Shown here: in pieces, positions 52,938 to 61,448 of the stretch | Layout of the letters: each line of letters begins with the position of its first letter | Position numbering within the stretch: position 1 is the stretch's first letter | Assembly: GCF_001426665.1 (NCBI RefSeq) | Contig: NZ_LMEY01000003.1 | Location: forward strand, 105,856 to 169,855 | Source of the DNA: Rhizobium sp. Root1334 | GTDB lineage: Bacteria > Pseudomonadota > Alphaproteobacteria > Rhizobiales > Rhizobiaceae | Direction: 5' to 3' | Length of the DNA stretch: 64,000 nucleotides | The notes under the pieces: generated by a model | Told to the model about the DNA's origin: nothing | The model's input: the letters and a program-made list of their open reading frames with translations, nothing else | The model's database searches: none | Translations under genes and position numbers: made by a program

Positions 52938-53460
52938 CGATCCGCTGCTTGGCCTGGTCATGGTCTTCGTGCCGTTTTCGCTGATTTCCATCGGAGGCGG
53001 TGCCAGCATCATCGCCGGGATGGAAAATCAGGTTGTGACGGCCCGGGGCTGGTTAAACGCCCAGCAATTTCTGGAACTCTTTGCCATCTCGCGCGCCGCG
53101 CCCGGACCCGGCGTAATGCTTGCCACGCTTGTCGGCTGGAAGCTGGCTGGCTGGTTGGGGGCTATCGTCGCCTCGCTCGCACTCTTCGTCCCGTCGTCGC
53201 TGCTCTGCTACACGGTGTTCAGGGTATCGAACGCGCATCGCGACAAACGATGGCATCGCGCCATGCGTGAGGGGCTTGCTCCTGTCGGGACCGGATTGAT
53301 CATCGCAGGAGTGATTTCCATCTTCGGGTTGATGGGCACCTGGCAAGCTGGAACGATCGCGGTTGCCGCCGCCGGCGTGCTGAGTTTCCTCCCCCGTGTC
53401 CCGACACTTGTCATCATATCCATCGGCGGAATGGCATCCTTGATGATCTACAATTTCTGA
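52930..53460 (+). CDS. ChrA-family transporter half (second)
   Basis: 176 aa partner half. Motifs SLISIGGGASIIAGMENQVV and RAAPGPGVMLATLVGWK show the usual CHR repeat in the opposite-topology half. ATG 52930 is set by the overlap with the first half. Last gene of the seven-gene operon; no strong terminator follows. Confidence 0.87.
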   Translation: MRDDPLLGLVMVFVPFSLISIGGGASIIAGMENQVVTARGWLNAQQFLELFAISRAAPGPGVMLATLVGWKLAGWLGAIVASLALFVPSSLLCYTVFRVSNAHRDKRWHRAMREGLAPVGTGLIIAGVISIFGLMGTWQAGTIAVAAAGVLSFLPRVPTLVIISIGGMASLMIYNF

Positions 53461-54196
53461 AGCGGTTGAAAACACGTGGGCCGCTCTGATCCCATCAAGA
53501 CCTCCACCTTTACTGGCATAAGGTTTCCAGCCGCCGTTTTTCTGACGGAGATCTCTGTCGATTTTCCTGAAGGTGTTTCGCTTTTTCCTGAGAAGATGTC
53601 ATTGATGATGTGCCGTTTGTAACTGGCGGCGCCCTGATTTGGTTGAGTATTGGTGGAACCGCGAGCCGCATTGACACAGGGCGGGTGGAGAGATCCCGGT
53701 GATCACGCGGCATGGTAGCCATGGCGTGTGCTTGACAGGTTCCGTTAAAAGAATGCAAGGTTAGTGATAGTGCAGGTCTAGACCTCACAAGAAATGCCCC
53801 GCTCAACGAATGTTGATGACGATCCGGAGTTCGCACCTCCTGGAACAGGGTCCTAGCGAAACTGGCCAAAAGCCAGTTCAACTATGGAGCTGACAGGGCA
53901 TGGATACCAATACTCTCTTTCATGATGGACTTCGCTATGGCTGTGCTTGGGAAACCCCATCCGCACAGTGTCTGTTCGACCGCAGGTCCCGCGACACCCA
54001 CAGCGCGCAGCAGGCGGACATCAGGGCAAGGACGCCAGGAAATCGTCGCGCGGCAGTGACCCGACTGACCGGCACGCGCCCTCCGAACCGATTCAGCACG
54101 TTCGTCTCTAGAACCCGGCGGCATGTTCTTCGAATGCGCCTTGGCCGTTATGTCCGCAACTGGCAGCGTTATCCGCTTCAGGCATGAGCTTGGCTC
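53461..54196. other. Long gene-free stretch
   Basis: About 735 nt without a gene I can support. Open frames on both strands (such as 53510-53881 and 53882-54202, minus) are Arg/Ser/Pro-rich and lack ribosome sites and family resemblance. One small palindrome, AACTGGC with GCCAGTT, lies near 53860-53882. Insertion-sequence debris is possible, but I could not identify a transposase segment. Confidence 0.4.
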
Positions 54197-54293
54197 CGGC
54201 ATAGCCCTGTGCCCCGATGGCTATGCCGAAATGCCTGATCGGCAGGGGTGCAACCCAAAGCGAAAAGCTTGCAAAGGTACGGAGGAGTTTACC
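54197..54293 (+). promoter_or_regulatory. Structured 5' leader of the purine permease gene
   Basis: CGGCATAGCC (54197-54206) and GGCTATGCCG (54219-54228) form a perfect 10-bp stem with a 12-nt loop (CTGTGCCCCGAT). A smaller CCTG/CAGG hairpin follows, then GGGGTG, then an AAGC/GCTT hairpin just before the GGAGG ribosome site. Loop CCCC could pair with the GGGG at 54245-54248 as a pseudoknot. Together this looks like a cis-regulatory RNA; I cannot match it to a known purine riboswitch class. Confidence 0.45.
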
Positions 54294-55766
54294 TTGGCAT
54301 ATAAGAAAGAGGAAAGTGCATCCCACACGCGTCCGGAAGATGAAAGGCTCAGCGTTGGAGCCAATCTCGCCTATGGGCTTCAACATGTTTTGACGATGTA
54401 TGGGGGCATCGTTGCTGTACCGCTCATTCTCGGACAGGCGGCCGGGCTCGACACGAACGACGTCGGCCTGCTGGTCACGGCGTCGCTTTTTGCCGGTGGC
54501 CTTGCCACCATCCTTCAGACGATCGGCCTGCCATTCTTCGGCAGCCGCCTGCCGCTGGTGCAGGGTGTCTCGTTCTCGGGCGTCGCGACGATGATCGCGA
54601 TCTCCGGCAACGGCGGCATTCGGTCCATTCTCGGGGCGGTCATCGTGGCGTCAGTGATCGGCCTGCTGATCACGCCGGTGTTTTCGAGGATCACCCGTTT
54701 CTTCCCGCCGCTCGTCACCGGGATAGTCATCACGACCATCGGCCTGACGCTGATGCCGGTCGCCGCGTTCTGGGCGATGGGCGGCAACAGCAGCGCGCCG
54801 GATTTTGGAAGCCCCGGCAACATCCAGCTCGCCGCAGCGACCCTTGCCATCGTGCTGCTGCTCAGCAAGCTTGGAAGCGCCTCGATTTCGCGGCTGTCCA
54901 TCCTGCTTGCGATCGTGATCGGCACCGGGATTGCCTATGTCGCCGGAATGACCGACTTCTCGCAGGTGGCGAACGGCCAATTCTTTGCCCTTCCGGCGAT
55001 CTTCCACTTCGGTTACCCGACCTTCGAACTTGCGGCGATTATCTCCATGTTCATCGTGATCATGGTGACACTCGTCGAGACGTCGGCGGATATTCTGGCC
55101 GTCGGCGAGATCGTCGAGACCAAGGTCGATTCCCGGCGTCTCGGGGATGGCCTTCGGGCCGATATGCTGTCGAGCATCATCGCCCCCGTCTTTGGGTCAT
55201 TCACACAGAGCGCGTTCGCCCAGAATGTCGGACTGGTTGCCGTGACCGGCGTGAAGAGCCGGTATGTGGTGGCGACAGGGGGGCTCTTCCTGGTTGCCCT
55301 CGGCCTCTTGCCGGTGATGGGCCGCGTCGTCGCTGCGGTCCCAAGCTCCGTCCTCGGCGGCGCCGGGATCGTGCTTTTCGGCACGGTGGCAGCAAGCGGC
55401 ATCCGCACCCTCTCGAAGGTAGACTATAACAACAACATGAACCTGGTGATCGTGGCAACGTCCATCGGGTTTGGCATGATCCCGATAGCGTCTCCAGGTT
55501 TCTACGAGCATTTCCCGGCCTGGTTTGCCACGATATTCCATTCCGGTATCAGTTCCGCCGCGTTGATGGCAATCGCCCTCAACCTGCTGTTCAACCACAT
55601 CAAATCCGGAAACTCTGATCAGCAGTCCGTGTTCGTCGCGGGGGTCGAGCGGAGCATCCGCTACCAGGATATCGCCCGGCTTCACGATGGCGACTACTTC
55701 CTCAACGGCAAGCTCTATGACGCCAAAGGCGCCGAGATCCCGATGATCCTTGAAGCCGCCCACTAA
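54294..55766 (+). CDS. NCS2-family uracil/xanthine permease
   Basis: 490 aa, about 14 membrane helices, proton-coupled nucleobase importer. Family segments: GLQHVLTMYGGIVAVPLILG, LPLVQGVSFSGVATM, the conserved TLVETSADILAVGEI, and GSFTQSAFAQNVGLVAVTGV (NxGxxxxT motif). TTG 54294 is chosen because GGAGG (54281-54285) is well placed and no ATG nearby fits; the long open frame further upstream is leader. Xanthine-type substrates are favoured by the deaminase downstream. Confidence 0.9.
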   Translation: MAYKKEESASHTRPEDERLSVGANLAYGLQHVLTMYGGIVAVPLILGQAAGLDTNDVGLLVTASLFAGGLATILQTIGLPFFGSRLPLVQGVSFSGVATMIAISGNGGIRSILGAVIVASVIGLLITPVFSRITRFFPPLVTGIVITTIGLTLMPVAAFWAMGGNSSAPDFGSPGNIQLAAATLAIVLLLSKLGSASISRLSILLAIVIGTGIAYVAGMTDFSQVANGQFFALPAIFHFGYPTFELAAIISMFIVIMVTLVETSADILAVGEIVETKVDSRRLGDGLRADMLSSIIAPVFGSFTQSAFAQNVGLVAVTGVKSRYVVATGGLFLVALGLLPVMGRVVAAVPSSVLGGAGIVLFGTVAASGIRTLSKVDYNNNMNLVIVATSIGFGMIPIASPGFYEHFPAWFATIFHSGISSAALMAIALNLLFNHIKSGNSDQQSVFVAGVERSIRYQDIARLHDGDYFLNGKLYDAKGAEIPMILEAAH

Positions 55767-55846
55767 ACCACTTGCGCGGTAAACGGTCCGGCTCCAGCCA
55801 GGCGCTGACCCGGACCACAATTTTCCACCTTATAAAAGGAGATAGA

Positions 55847-56452
55847 ATGTCAGAAGAATACGAAACACAACGCCTGCTCGATGCCTTGTTCGGCACGATG
55901 GAAGCCGGGATTATCCCGACCACGGAACTTGGTGTTGCTGCGGGTAACAAGGTCTTTGGCGCGGCACTGCTGCGCAAATCGGACCTCTCCACGGTTCTCG
56001 TGGAAACCAACAACGAGACAGAAAACCCGCTGTGGCATGGCGAGGTGCATGCCTTGAAGCGGTTCTATGAGATGCCGCAATGCGACCGGCCGGATTCGAA
56101 GGATCTCATCTTCCTGTCGACCCATGAGCCGTGCTCGATGTGTCTTTCGGCAATCACTTGGGCCGGCTTCGACAATTTCTTCTACTTCTTCAGCCACGAG
56201 GATTCCCGCGACGCTTTTGCCATTCCGCATGACCTGAAGATCTTGAAGGAGGTCTTCACTCTGGAGCCCGGCGGCTATAACCGGACAAACGCCTTCTGGA
56301 ACGGGAAATCAATCCACGCGCTGATAGATCAGGCGCCGGAGCCGCACCGTTCGCATCTGAATGAACGGGCTGCCGCCATTAGCCGCAAATATGACGACCT
56401 CTCTGTCATCTACCAAGCGGGCAAGGACGGCAACGCGATCCCCCTCAGCTGA
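55847..56452 (+). CDS. Nucleoside/guanine deaminase-like zinc enzyme
   Basis: 201 aa member of the cytidine deaminase-like superfamily. The zinc site is HGEVHA (His and catalytic Glu) plus EPCSMC (two Cys). It is longer than typical guanine deaminase GuaD/TadA proteins, with a C-terminal extension after residue 130. AAAGGAGAT precedes the ATG. Co-directional with the NCS2 permease 80 nt upstream, it probably deaminates the imported purine or pyrimidine. Confidence 0.85.
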   Translation: MSEEYETQRLLDALFGTMEAGIIPTTELGVAAGNKVFGAALLRKSDLSTVLVETNNETENPLWHGEVHALKRFYEMPQCDRPDSKDLIFLSTHEPCSMCLSAITWAGFDNFFYFFSHEDSRDAFAIPHDLKILKEVFTLEPGGYNRTNAFWNGKSIHALIDQAPEPHRSHLNERAAAISRKYDDLSVIYQAGKDGNAIPLS

Positions 56453-56724
56453 TCTTTGTTTTCGCGTGGGCGCGTTGCCGGCGGGCTTTTCTTCTGGCGG
56501 CGCGTCGAACGGTTTCATAGTGGTTCGGGTAGCCAGACAGGCGCCTGCCCGATTTTAGGGGAAGTGAGCGATCCGGCGCCCCAGTTCTTGATATGCACTC
56601 TCAATGCCGGTCGAGGGCTATCTGGAACAGGGGGAACTGGCCTCATTGTTCACGGATGATGGCAGAGCCGTAACGCCGACCTGTGCGGCATAAGTTGGTC
56701 AGCGTCTCTCTTGCTGAGGAACCT

Positions 56725-57765
56725 CTAGGCCGATTTCCGTAGCATCAATTCAGCCTTGAGCAGGATGCGGTCCTGGCTGAGCAGGACGTCGTCGCCCTGT
56801 GCGTCCTCGCCGAGTTGCTTGAAAAGCAGCCCGATGGCAAGCCTGCCGATTTCCTTGTAGTTCTGGGCGACGGTTGTAATCGGCGGGCAGGTGTATTGCG
56901 AAAGGGGATGGTCATCATGACCAGCGACACGGATGTCGCAACCTGGGCCGTGGCCGACTTTGAGGCCTTTTTGCCAAGCCGCGGCCAGCACGCCAAATGC
57001 CAGACGGTCGTTGGCGCAAACGATTGTCTTGGTTGGTAGATGCGAAAGCGTATCGAACAGGGACGAGGCCTCTTCCATCGCGAAACGTTCGAAGTCCCAT
57101 GTCGCGACGGTGGAAAGCGTGATCAGTTCAGGCGTCAGGCCGAACCCCTTCATCGCTTCGACATAGGCATTCCGTCTCTCGATCGCGTTGATGTTGACTT
57201 CCGGCATGCCGAAATAACACGGAGGCTCGCCCGACCGGCAGAGATAATCGACAATCAGGCCAAAGCTCTGGCGGTTGTCCGTACCGACAAACGCGGCCTT
57301 GTCATCCAGCGGCGTGTCCACGTAAACGAGGGGGATGTCTCTTCCGAGTTGCTCAAGCGTCGAGCTACCGGTTTGCCGGCCGATGGGCGCAATGATCGCT
57401 CCCGCTACGTTCATCGATCGAAAAGTCTTGATTGCTTCCTCTTCGATCTCTGGCTTTCCATCCGAAGAGAGCACGAATGCCAGAAAGCCCGCTTCGTTGG
57501 CCATGATCTCAATGCGTCTGGTCAGTGCCATGAAGAATGGATCGAGGGTATTGGGAATGACGATGCCGATAATGTTGCTGCGCCGGCGGTTGAGATTGAC
57601 CGCAAACATGTTGGGCCGGAAACCGGACTTCTTGAGTGCCTCTTCGATGGTATCGCGAGTTTTGCGTCGCACCGAGGTGGGATCGTTGAAATACTTCGAT
57701 ACGGTAGGGCGCGACAGGCCGACGAACTCCGAGAAGTCCTCCATTGTCTTAATCGCTTTGGCCAA
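56725..57765 (-). CDS. LacI-family regulator of the polyol cluster
   Basis: 346 aa. HTH KTMEDFSEFVGLSRPTVSKY, hinge, then a periplasmic-binding-like sensor (IIGIVIPNTLDPFF, CANDRLAFGVLAAA). It lies at the end of the minus-strand SBP-SDR-ADH operon but is separated from it by a terminator, so it has its own promoter. Candidate operators are at 61197 and 61346. Confidence 0.92.
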   Translation of the reverse strand: MAKAIKTMEDFSEFVGLSRPTVSKYFNDPTSVRRKTRDTIEEALKKSGFRPNMFAVNLNRRRSNIIGIVIPNTLDPFFMALTRRIEIMANEAGFLAFVLSSDGKPEIEEEAIKTFRSMNVAGAIIAPIGRQTGSSTLEQLGRDIPLVYVDTPLDDKAAFVGTDNRQSFGLIVDYLCRSGEPPCYFGMPEVNINAIERRNAYVEAMKGFGLTPELITLSTVATWDFERFAMEEASSLFDTLSHLPTKTIVCANDRLAFGVLAAAWQKGLKVGHGPGCDIRVAGHDDHPLSQYTCPPITTVAQNYKEIGRLAIGLLFKQLGEDAQGDDVLLSQDRILLKAELMLRKSA

Positions 57766-57880
57766 TCGTCATACTCCGTCGAGTTATAGGCAAACGTCTC
57801 TCTACCAAGGCCGATGAAAAGAGCCCGCAAGATCGGCTCCGGTCATCGATCCTTGGTCTTAACCGTTCGGTCTGCTTTAG

Positions 57881-57907
57881 AAAAGCGGGAATGAGCGATC
57901 TCATTCC
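57881..57907 (-). terminator. Terminator of the minus-strand polyol operon
   Basis: GGAATGAG (57888-57895), CGAT, CTCATTCC (57900-57907): a perfect 8-bp stem. Read on the minus strand, it is followed by CGCTTTTCT (four T at 57884-57881). It ends the operon just after the alcohol dehydrogenase gene. Confidence 0.7.
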
Positions 57908-57916
57908 GGCGGTGCC

Positions 57917-58927
57917 TCAGCCGTCGAAATACTGCACTTTCATGGTCGCGGGATCGCTTGGCTTGGCCAGGAAACATGGCACCATGTCCGCAAGCGGCAA
58001 CCTGTGTGTCACGAGCTGAGACATTCTGGTCCTGTCACCGGCAAGCACCGACAAGGCCTGCGGGATGTTGCGGTTGAGAGAATGGGAACCAACCAGTTTC
58101 AGCTGCCGCCTGAAAATCTCAAACGGTGAAACGGACACCCGGGTTTCCGGAGCGCAGACACCGAACACCAAGCCGGTACCACCATCGGCCACCAGATCCG
58201 GCATTCCTTCCACGACGCTTGGAATGCCCGTCGCGTCGGCCACTAGGTCGAAGCTCTGCTTGCGCGACAGCAATTCCCCGGAACCGGAGCTGACGGGCGC
58301 GAAACCAAGATCGGCAGCGAATGCCAGGCGATCCTCGTTGATATCTGCAAAGGTGACCGTATCTGCCCCGGCAGATTTCAACGCGAGGCCGAGCAGCAGC
58401 CCGATCGGTCCTGCACCAAACACCAGTGCCTGCGAAGGCGCGCTTGCCTTGTCCGTGATGCCTGCGGCCCCGAGCCCGTTTAACACGCATGCCAAAGGTT
58501 CAGCCAAGGCCGCGAGATCGTACGGCATGTCGCCGATATCGTGCAGGTGGTCGGCGCGCACGATGCTGAACTCGGAAAATCCGCCGTCATGGGAAACCCC
58601 ATAGGCCTTGAGATCGCGGCAGAGATTGGTCAAACCTTTCTGGCAAGCCGGGCATGTGCCGCAGGGGAGATTCGGGTCTACGGCGACACGGCATCCGGCG
58701 CGCACGCACGTGACGCCGGATGCGACCTCCAGAACCTCTCCAGCAAACTCGTGGCCGGGGATCAGCGGAAAAGCGCCCGCGCCATAGCGCGCGTGGAGGA
58801 CGTCGATGTCCGTATGGCAAAGCCCCGCCGCCTTGACGCGAATGAGCGCATGGCCCGGGGGGATGGAGCCGACACGGACCTCCACCAGGGTCGCCTTTCC
58901 CTTTTCGACAAACTGGATCGCCTTCAT
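57917..58927 (-). CDS. Zinc-dependent polyol dehydrogenase (D-altritol 5-dehydrogenase-like)
   Basis: 336 aa medium-chain dehydrogenase. Catalytic zinc site GLCHTDID, GHEFAGEV; structural zinc site in LPCGTCPACQKGLTNLC; NAD site VFGAGPIGLLLG. The start is ATG 58927 with GAGGAG 4 nt further upstream; the frame continues upstream into the SDR gene. From memory, the equivalent gene in the Agrobacterium altritol cluster makes D-tagatose from D-altritol. The family also covers sorbitol and galactitol-1-phosphate enzymes, so substrate is provisional. Confidence 0.85.
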   Translation of the reverse strand: MKAIQFVEKGKATLVEVRVGSIPPGHALIRVKAAGLCHTDIDVLHARYGAGAFPLIPGHEFAGEVLEVASGVTCVRAGCRVAVDPNLPCGTCPACQKGLTNLCRDLKAYGVSHDGGFSEFSIVRADHLHDIGDMPYDLAALAEPLACVLNGLGAAGITDKASAPSQALVFGAGPIGLLLGLALKSAGADTVTFADINEDRLAFAADLGFAPVSSGSGELLSRKQSFDLVADATGIPSVVEGMPDLVADGGTGLVFGVCAPETRVSVSPFEIFRRQLKLVGSHSLNRNIPQALSVLAGDRTRMSQLVTHRLPLADMVPCFLAKPSDPATMKVQYFDG

Positions 58928-58938
58928 GATTATGCTCC

Positions 58939-59709
58939 TCAGCTCATCCAGTTTCCGCCATCGACATTGTAGGTCTGCGCCAGAATATAATTGCTGTCCG
59001 CTGACGCGAGAAAAACCGCAAGCCCCTTGATGTCGTCCGGCGTGGCGAAACGGCCGATCGGCACGGACTGGGCGACCTGCGCCTTTTTCTCGCCGGGTGC
59101 GAGGCCCTCCCACTCCGCGAACTTGGCATCAACGATGTCCCAATGCTCGCCATCGACGACACCAGGTGCGATCGCATTGACATTGATGCCGTGCTTGACG
59201 AGCGCAAGGGCTGCCGACTGGGTGGCAGAGATGATGGCCGCCTTGGATGCGCAGTAGAGTGTGACAAGCGCTTCGCCACGGCGTCCGGCCTGGCTTGCCA
59301 TATTGATGATCTTGCCGCCGCGGCCTCGGGCAATCATGACGTTGGAAACTGCTTTCATCATGAACAGCGGCCCTTTGAGATTGACGTCGAAAACCCGGTC
59401 GTAGCTGCTTTCGGTGATGCCCTGGATCGGCGCCATGTCGAAGATGGCGGCGTTGTTGACGAGAATATCGATACCTCCGAAGCGCTGATCGACGTCGGCG
59501 ACGGTCGCATCGATGCTCGCAAGGTCGGTGACATCAAGCCTGATGGCCGTGGCAGCTGGACCGATTGCGGCTGCAGCCTCCAAGGCCCGATCGATATTGA
59601 TGTCGGCAATGATGACTTTGGCGCCCTCGGCGGCAAAGGCCTCGGCGAAGCCCAAACCGATACCGCGTGCACCACCCGTGATCAGCGCAATCTTGTTCTG
59701 CAGTCTCAT
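58939..59709 (-). CDS. SDR polyol dehydrogenase (galactitol/sorbitol dehydrogenase-like)
   Basis: 256 aa classical short-chain dehydrogenase. Cofactor motif TGGARGIGLG, NNAA, catalytic Ser in INMASQAG and YCASK (Tyr and Lys). ADIN after the second strand suggests NAD. It resembles SmoS/PolS-type sorbitol and galactitol dehydrogenases. ATG 59709 has GGAGGA upstream. Galactitol to tagatose is likely in this cluster; sorbitol to fructose is the alternative. Confidence 0.86.
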   Translation of the reverse strand: MRLQNKIALITGGARGIGLGFAEAFAAEGAKVIIADINIDRALEAAAAIGPAATAIRLDVTDLASIDATVADVDQRFGGIDILVNNAAIFDMAPIQGITESSYDRVFDVNLKGPLFMMKAVSNVMIARGRGGKIINMASQAGRRGEALVTLYCASKAAIISATQSAALALVKHGINVNAIAPGVVDGEHWDIVDAKFAEWEGLAPGEKKAQVAQSVPIGRFATPDDIKGLAVFLASADSNYILAQTYNVDGGNWMS

Positions 59710-59782
59710 GAAGGTTTCCTCCGCGGTTAAGACGTTCGCCACCGCATAATGTTGTCTTGGAAGGTCTTTGAGGGGGGGCGAA

Positions 59783-59840
59783 GGGAGCCCGGAACCATCT
59801 CCGGGCTCCCTCCGGGAGGGGCTGCGCTCAAAGCGCAGCC
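59783..59840 (-). other. Two strong stem-loops between binding-protein and SDR genes
   Basis: GGGAGCCCGGA (59783-59793) with TCCGGGCTCCC (59800-59810), a perfect 11-bp stem; and GGCTGCGCT (59820-59828) with AGCGCAGCC (59832-59840), a perfect 9-bp stem. They directly follow the binding-protein stop on the minus strand, without T-runs. Probable 3' stabilisers favouring binding-protein mRNA. Confidence 0.7.
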
Positions 59841-59846
59841 TTTGGC

Positions 59847-61160
59847 TTACTTGATATAGCCGGCGCGCGTCATCTCGCGCTCCGCCTGGGTCTGGGATGC
59901 GTTGAGTGCATCCTCGACGGATTGCTGTCCCGAAAGTGCTGAGCTGATCTGCTGGCCGACGAATGTTCCAAGTGCCTGGAACTCCGGAATGGCCACGAAT
60001 TGAACACCGGTATAGGGAACCGGATCCTTCGTGGGCTTTGCCGGATCGGCGGACATGATGGCTTTCAGAACAGTGTCCGCAAACGGGGCTGCCTGCTGGT
60101 ATTCCGGCAGGGCGTAAGTCGATTTGCGGGTGCCCGGAGGAACCGCAACCCAGCCTTCGGACTCACCGACCATCTTCACGTATTCTTTCGAGGTCGCCCA
60201 TTTGAGGAACGACTTGGCCACATCGGCTTTCTGCGACGTTGCCGGTATCGCGAGGTCCCAGGACCAGGACCAGCTAGAGCCGTTCGGTGTTACCGCAACC
60301 GGCGAACGTGTAAAGGCGATCTTGTCGGCGACCTGGCTCTGCTTGGGGTCGAAGACGCGGCCGGCAGCCGAGGTGGCGTCGATCCACATCGCGCATTTTC
60401 CGCTGGCAAAGAGCGTCTGGTTTTCGTTGAACCCATTTGCCGTTGCGCCGGGCGGGCCGTATTCGTTCAGAATCTGAACATAGTCGGTCACGGCGTTCTT
60501 CCATGGCTCGGAATTCAGCTGGGGCTTCCAGTCCATGTCGAACCAGCGTCCGCCATAGCTGTTCACCATCGTGCCGAGGAACGCCATGTTCTCGCCCCAC
60601 CCCGGCTTGCCGCGAAGGCAAATGCCGTACTGCTGATTGGCCTTGTCCGTCAGCTTGGCCGCAAATTCCTTGATCTGCTCGTAGGATGGCTGTTCCGGCA
60701 TTGTAAGGCCGGCGGCCGCAAAGAGGTCCTTGCGATAGAGCGTAAACGAGCTTTCGGTATAAAACGGAACGGCATAAAGCTTGCCATCCACAGTCAGGCC
60801 AGCCTTGATCGGCTCAAGCAGATCGGCATAGTCGTAATCATCGCCGAGGTCATCGACGGGCGTCAGCCAACCCTGCTTGCCCCAGATCGGAGCCTCGTAT
60901 CCACCGATTGTCATGACGTCGAACTGGCCGCCTTTTGTGGCGATGTCCGTAGTCACGCGTTCGCGCAGAACGTTTTCTTCAAGCACGATCCAGTTGATCT
61001 TGTTGCCGGTTTCCTTCTCCCAGGCTCCCGACAGCTTCTGCATGATGATCATGTCGCCATTGTTCACGGTAGCGACATTGATCTCCTCCGCGCTGGCCAT
61101 GCCTGCCAGCAGACCAGTGCCCACGACTGAAGCTGAAAGTATACGTGCGTATTTACCCAT
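59847..61160 (-). CDS. Polyol ABC importer, periplasmic binding protein (family 1)
   Basis: 437 aa with a signal peptide ending near GMASAEE. Family-1 sugar/polyol binding protein: VPFYTESSFTLYRKDLF, SGKCAMWIDATSAAGRV, WSWDLAIPATS. ATG 61160 has GGAGGA just upstream; three minor upstream codons are ignored. It is divergent from the kinase-epimerase-permease genes, and its permease begins at 63834. Expected ligand a hexitol such as D-altritol or galactitol. Confidence 0.9.
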   Translation of the reverse strand: MGKYARILSASVVGTGLLAGMASAEEINVATVNNGDMIIMQKLSGAWEKETGNKINWIVLEENVLRERVTTDIATKGGQFDVMTIGGYEAPIWGKQGWLTPVDDLGDDYDYADLLEPIKAGLTVDGKLYAVPFYTESSFTLYRKDLFAAAGLTMPEQPSYEQIKEFAAKLTDKANQQYGICLRGKPGWGENMAFLGTMVNSYGGRWFDMDWKPQLNSEPWKNAVTDYVQILNEYGPPGATANGFNENQTLFASGKCAMWIDATSAAGRVFDPKQSQVADKIAFTRSPVAVTPNGSSWSWSWDLAIPATSQKADVAKSFLKWATSKEYVKMVGESEGWVAVPPGTRKSTYALPEYQQAAPFADTVLKAIMSADPAKPTKDPVPYTGVQFVAIPEFQALGTFVGQQISSALSGQQSVEDALNASQTQAEREMTRAGYIK

Positions 61161-61196
61161 GACATTCTCCTCCTTTACGAACGTTTTCGCATACAA

Positions 61197-61366
61197 TTAC
61201 ATGCGTAAAGTTTTTATCTGGCAATTGATTTCGCTTGTCAAGCTGATGAGCCGGAAAGCGCGCAAAAATGATGCAGGCGTCTATTTGGCAATCATTCTCT
61301 GGTGGGTTTTCGGAGTTTTTGCCTTCTTAATTACTCGAAAATTTGTTTACGCGTGTAAAATATAAT
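61197..61366. promoter_or_regulatory. Divergent control region of the polyol cluster with two LacI-type operators
   Basis: TTACATGCGTAA (61197-61208) sits 37 nt upstream of the binding-protein start. TTTACGCGTGTAAA (61346-61359) sits beside a perfect -10, TATAAT (61361-61366), for the plus-strand kinase operon. Both have the TTAC...GTAA form with a central CG expected for LacI-family sites. Binding at the second would block the promoter. The 140-nt AT-rich spacer between them is gene-free. Confidence 0.65.
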
Positions 61367-61448
61367 ATTGACAGTCGCGATTCCCGCCGGTAAGTCACTC
61401 GCCTGTGAGGTGATGCGGCTTGGTGCTGTGCGCTGGGGAGATGTGGGA

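Noticed and set aside
53510..54202. Two minus-strand open frames (53510-53881, 53882-54202) as possible genes or transposase remnants
   Set aside because: No motif, ribosome site or codon pattern supports coding; no terminal inverted repeats or target duplications could be found.
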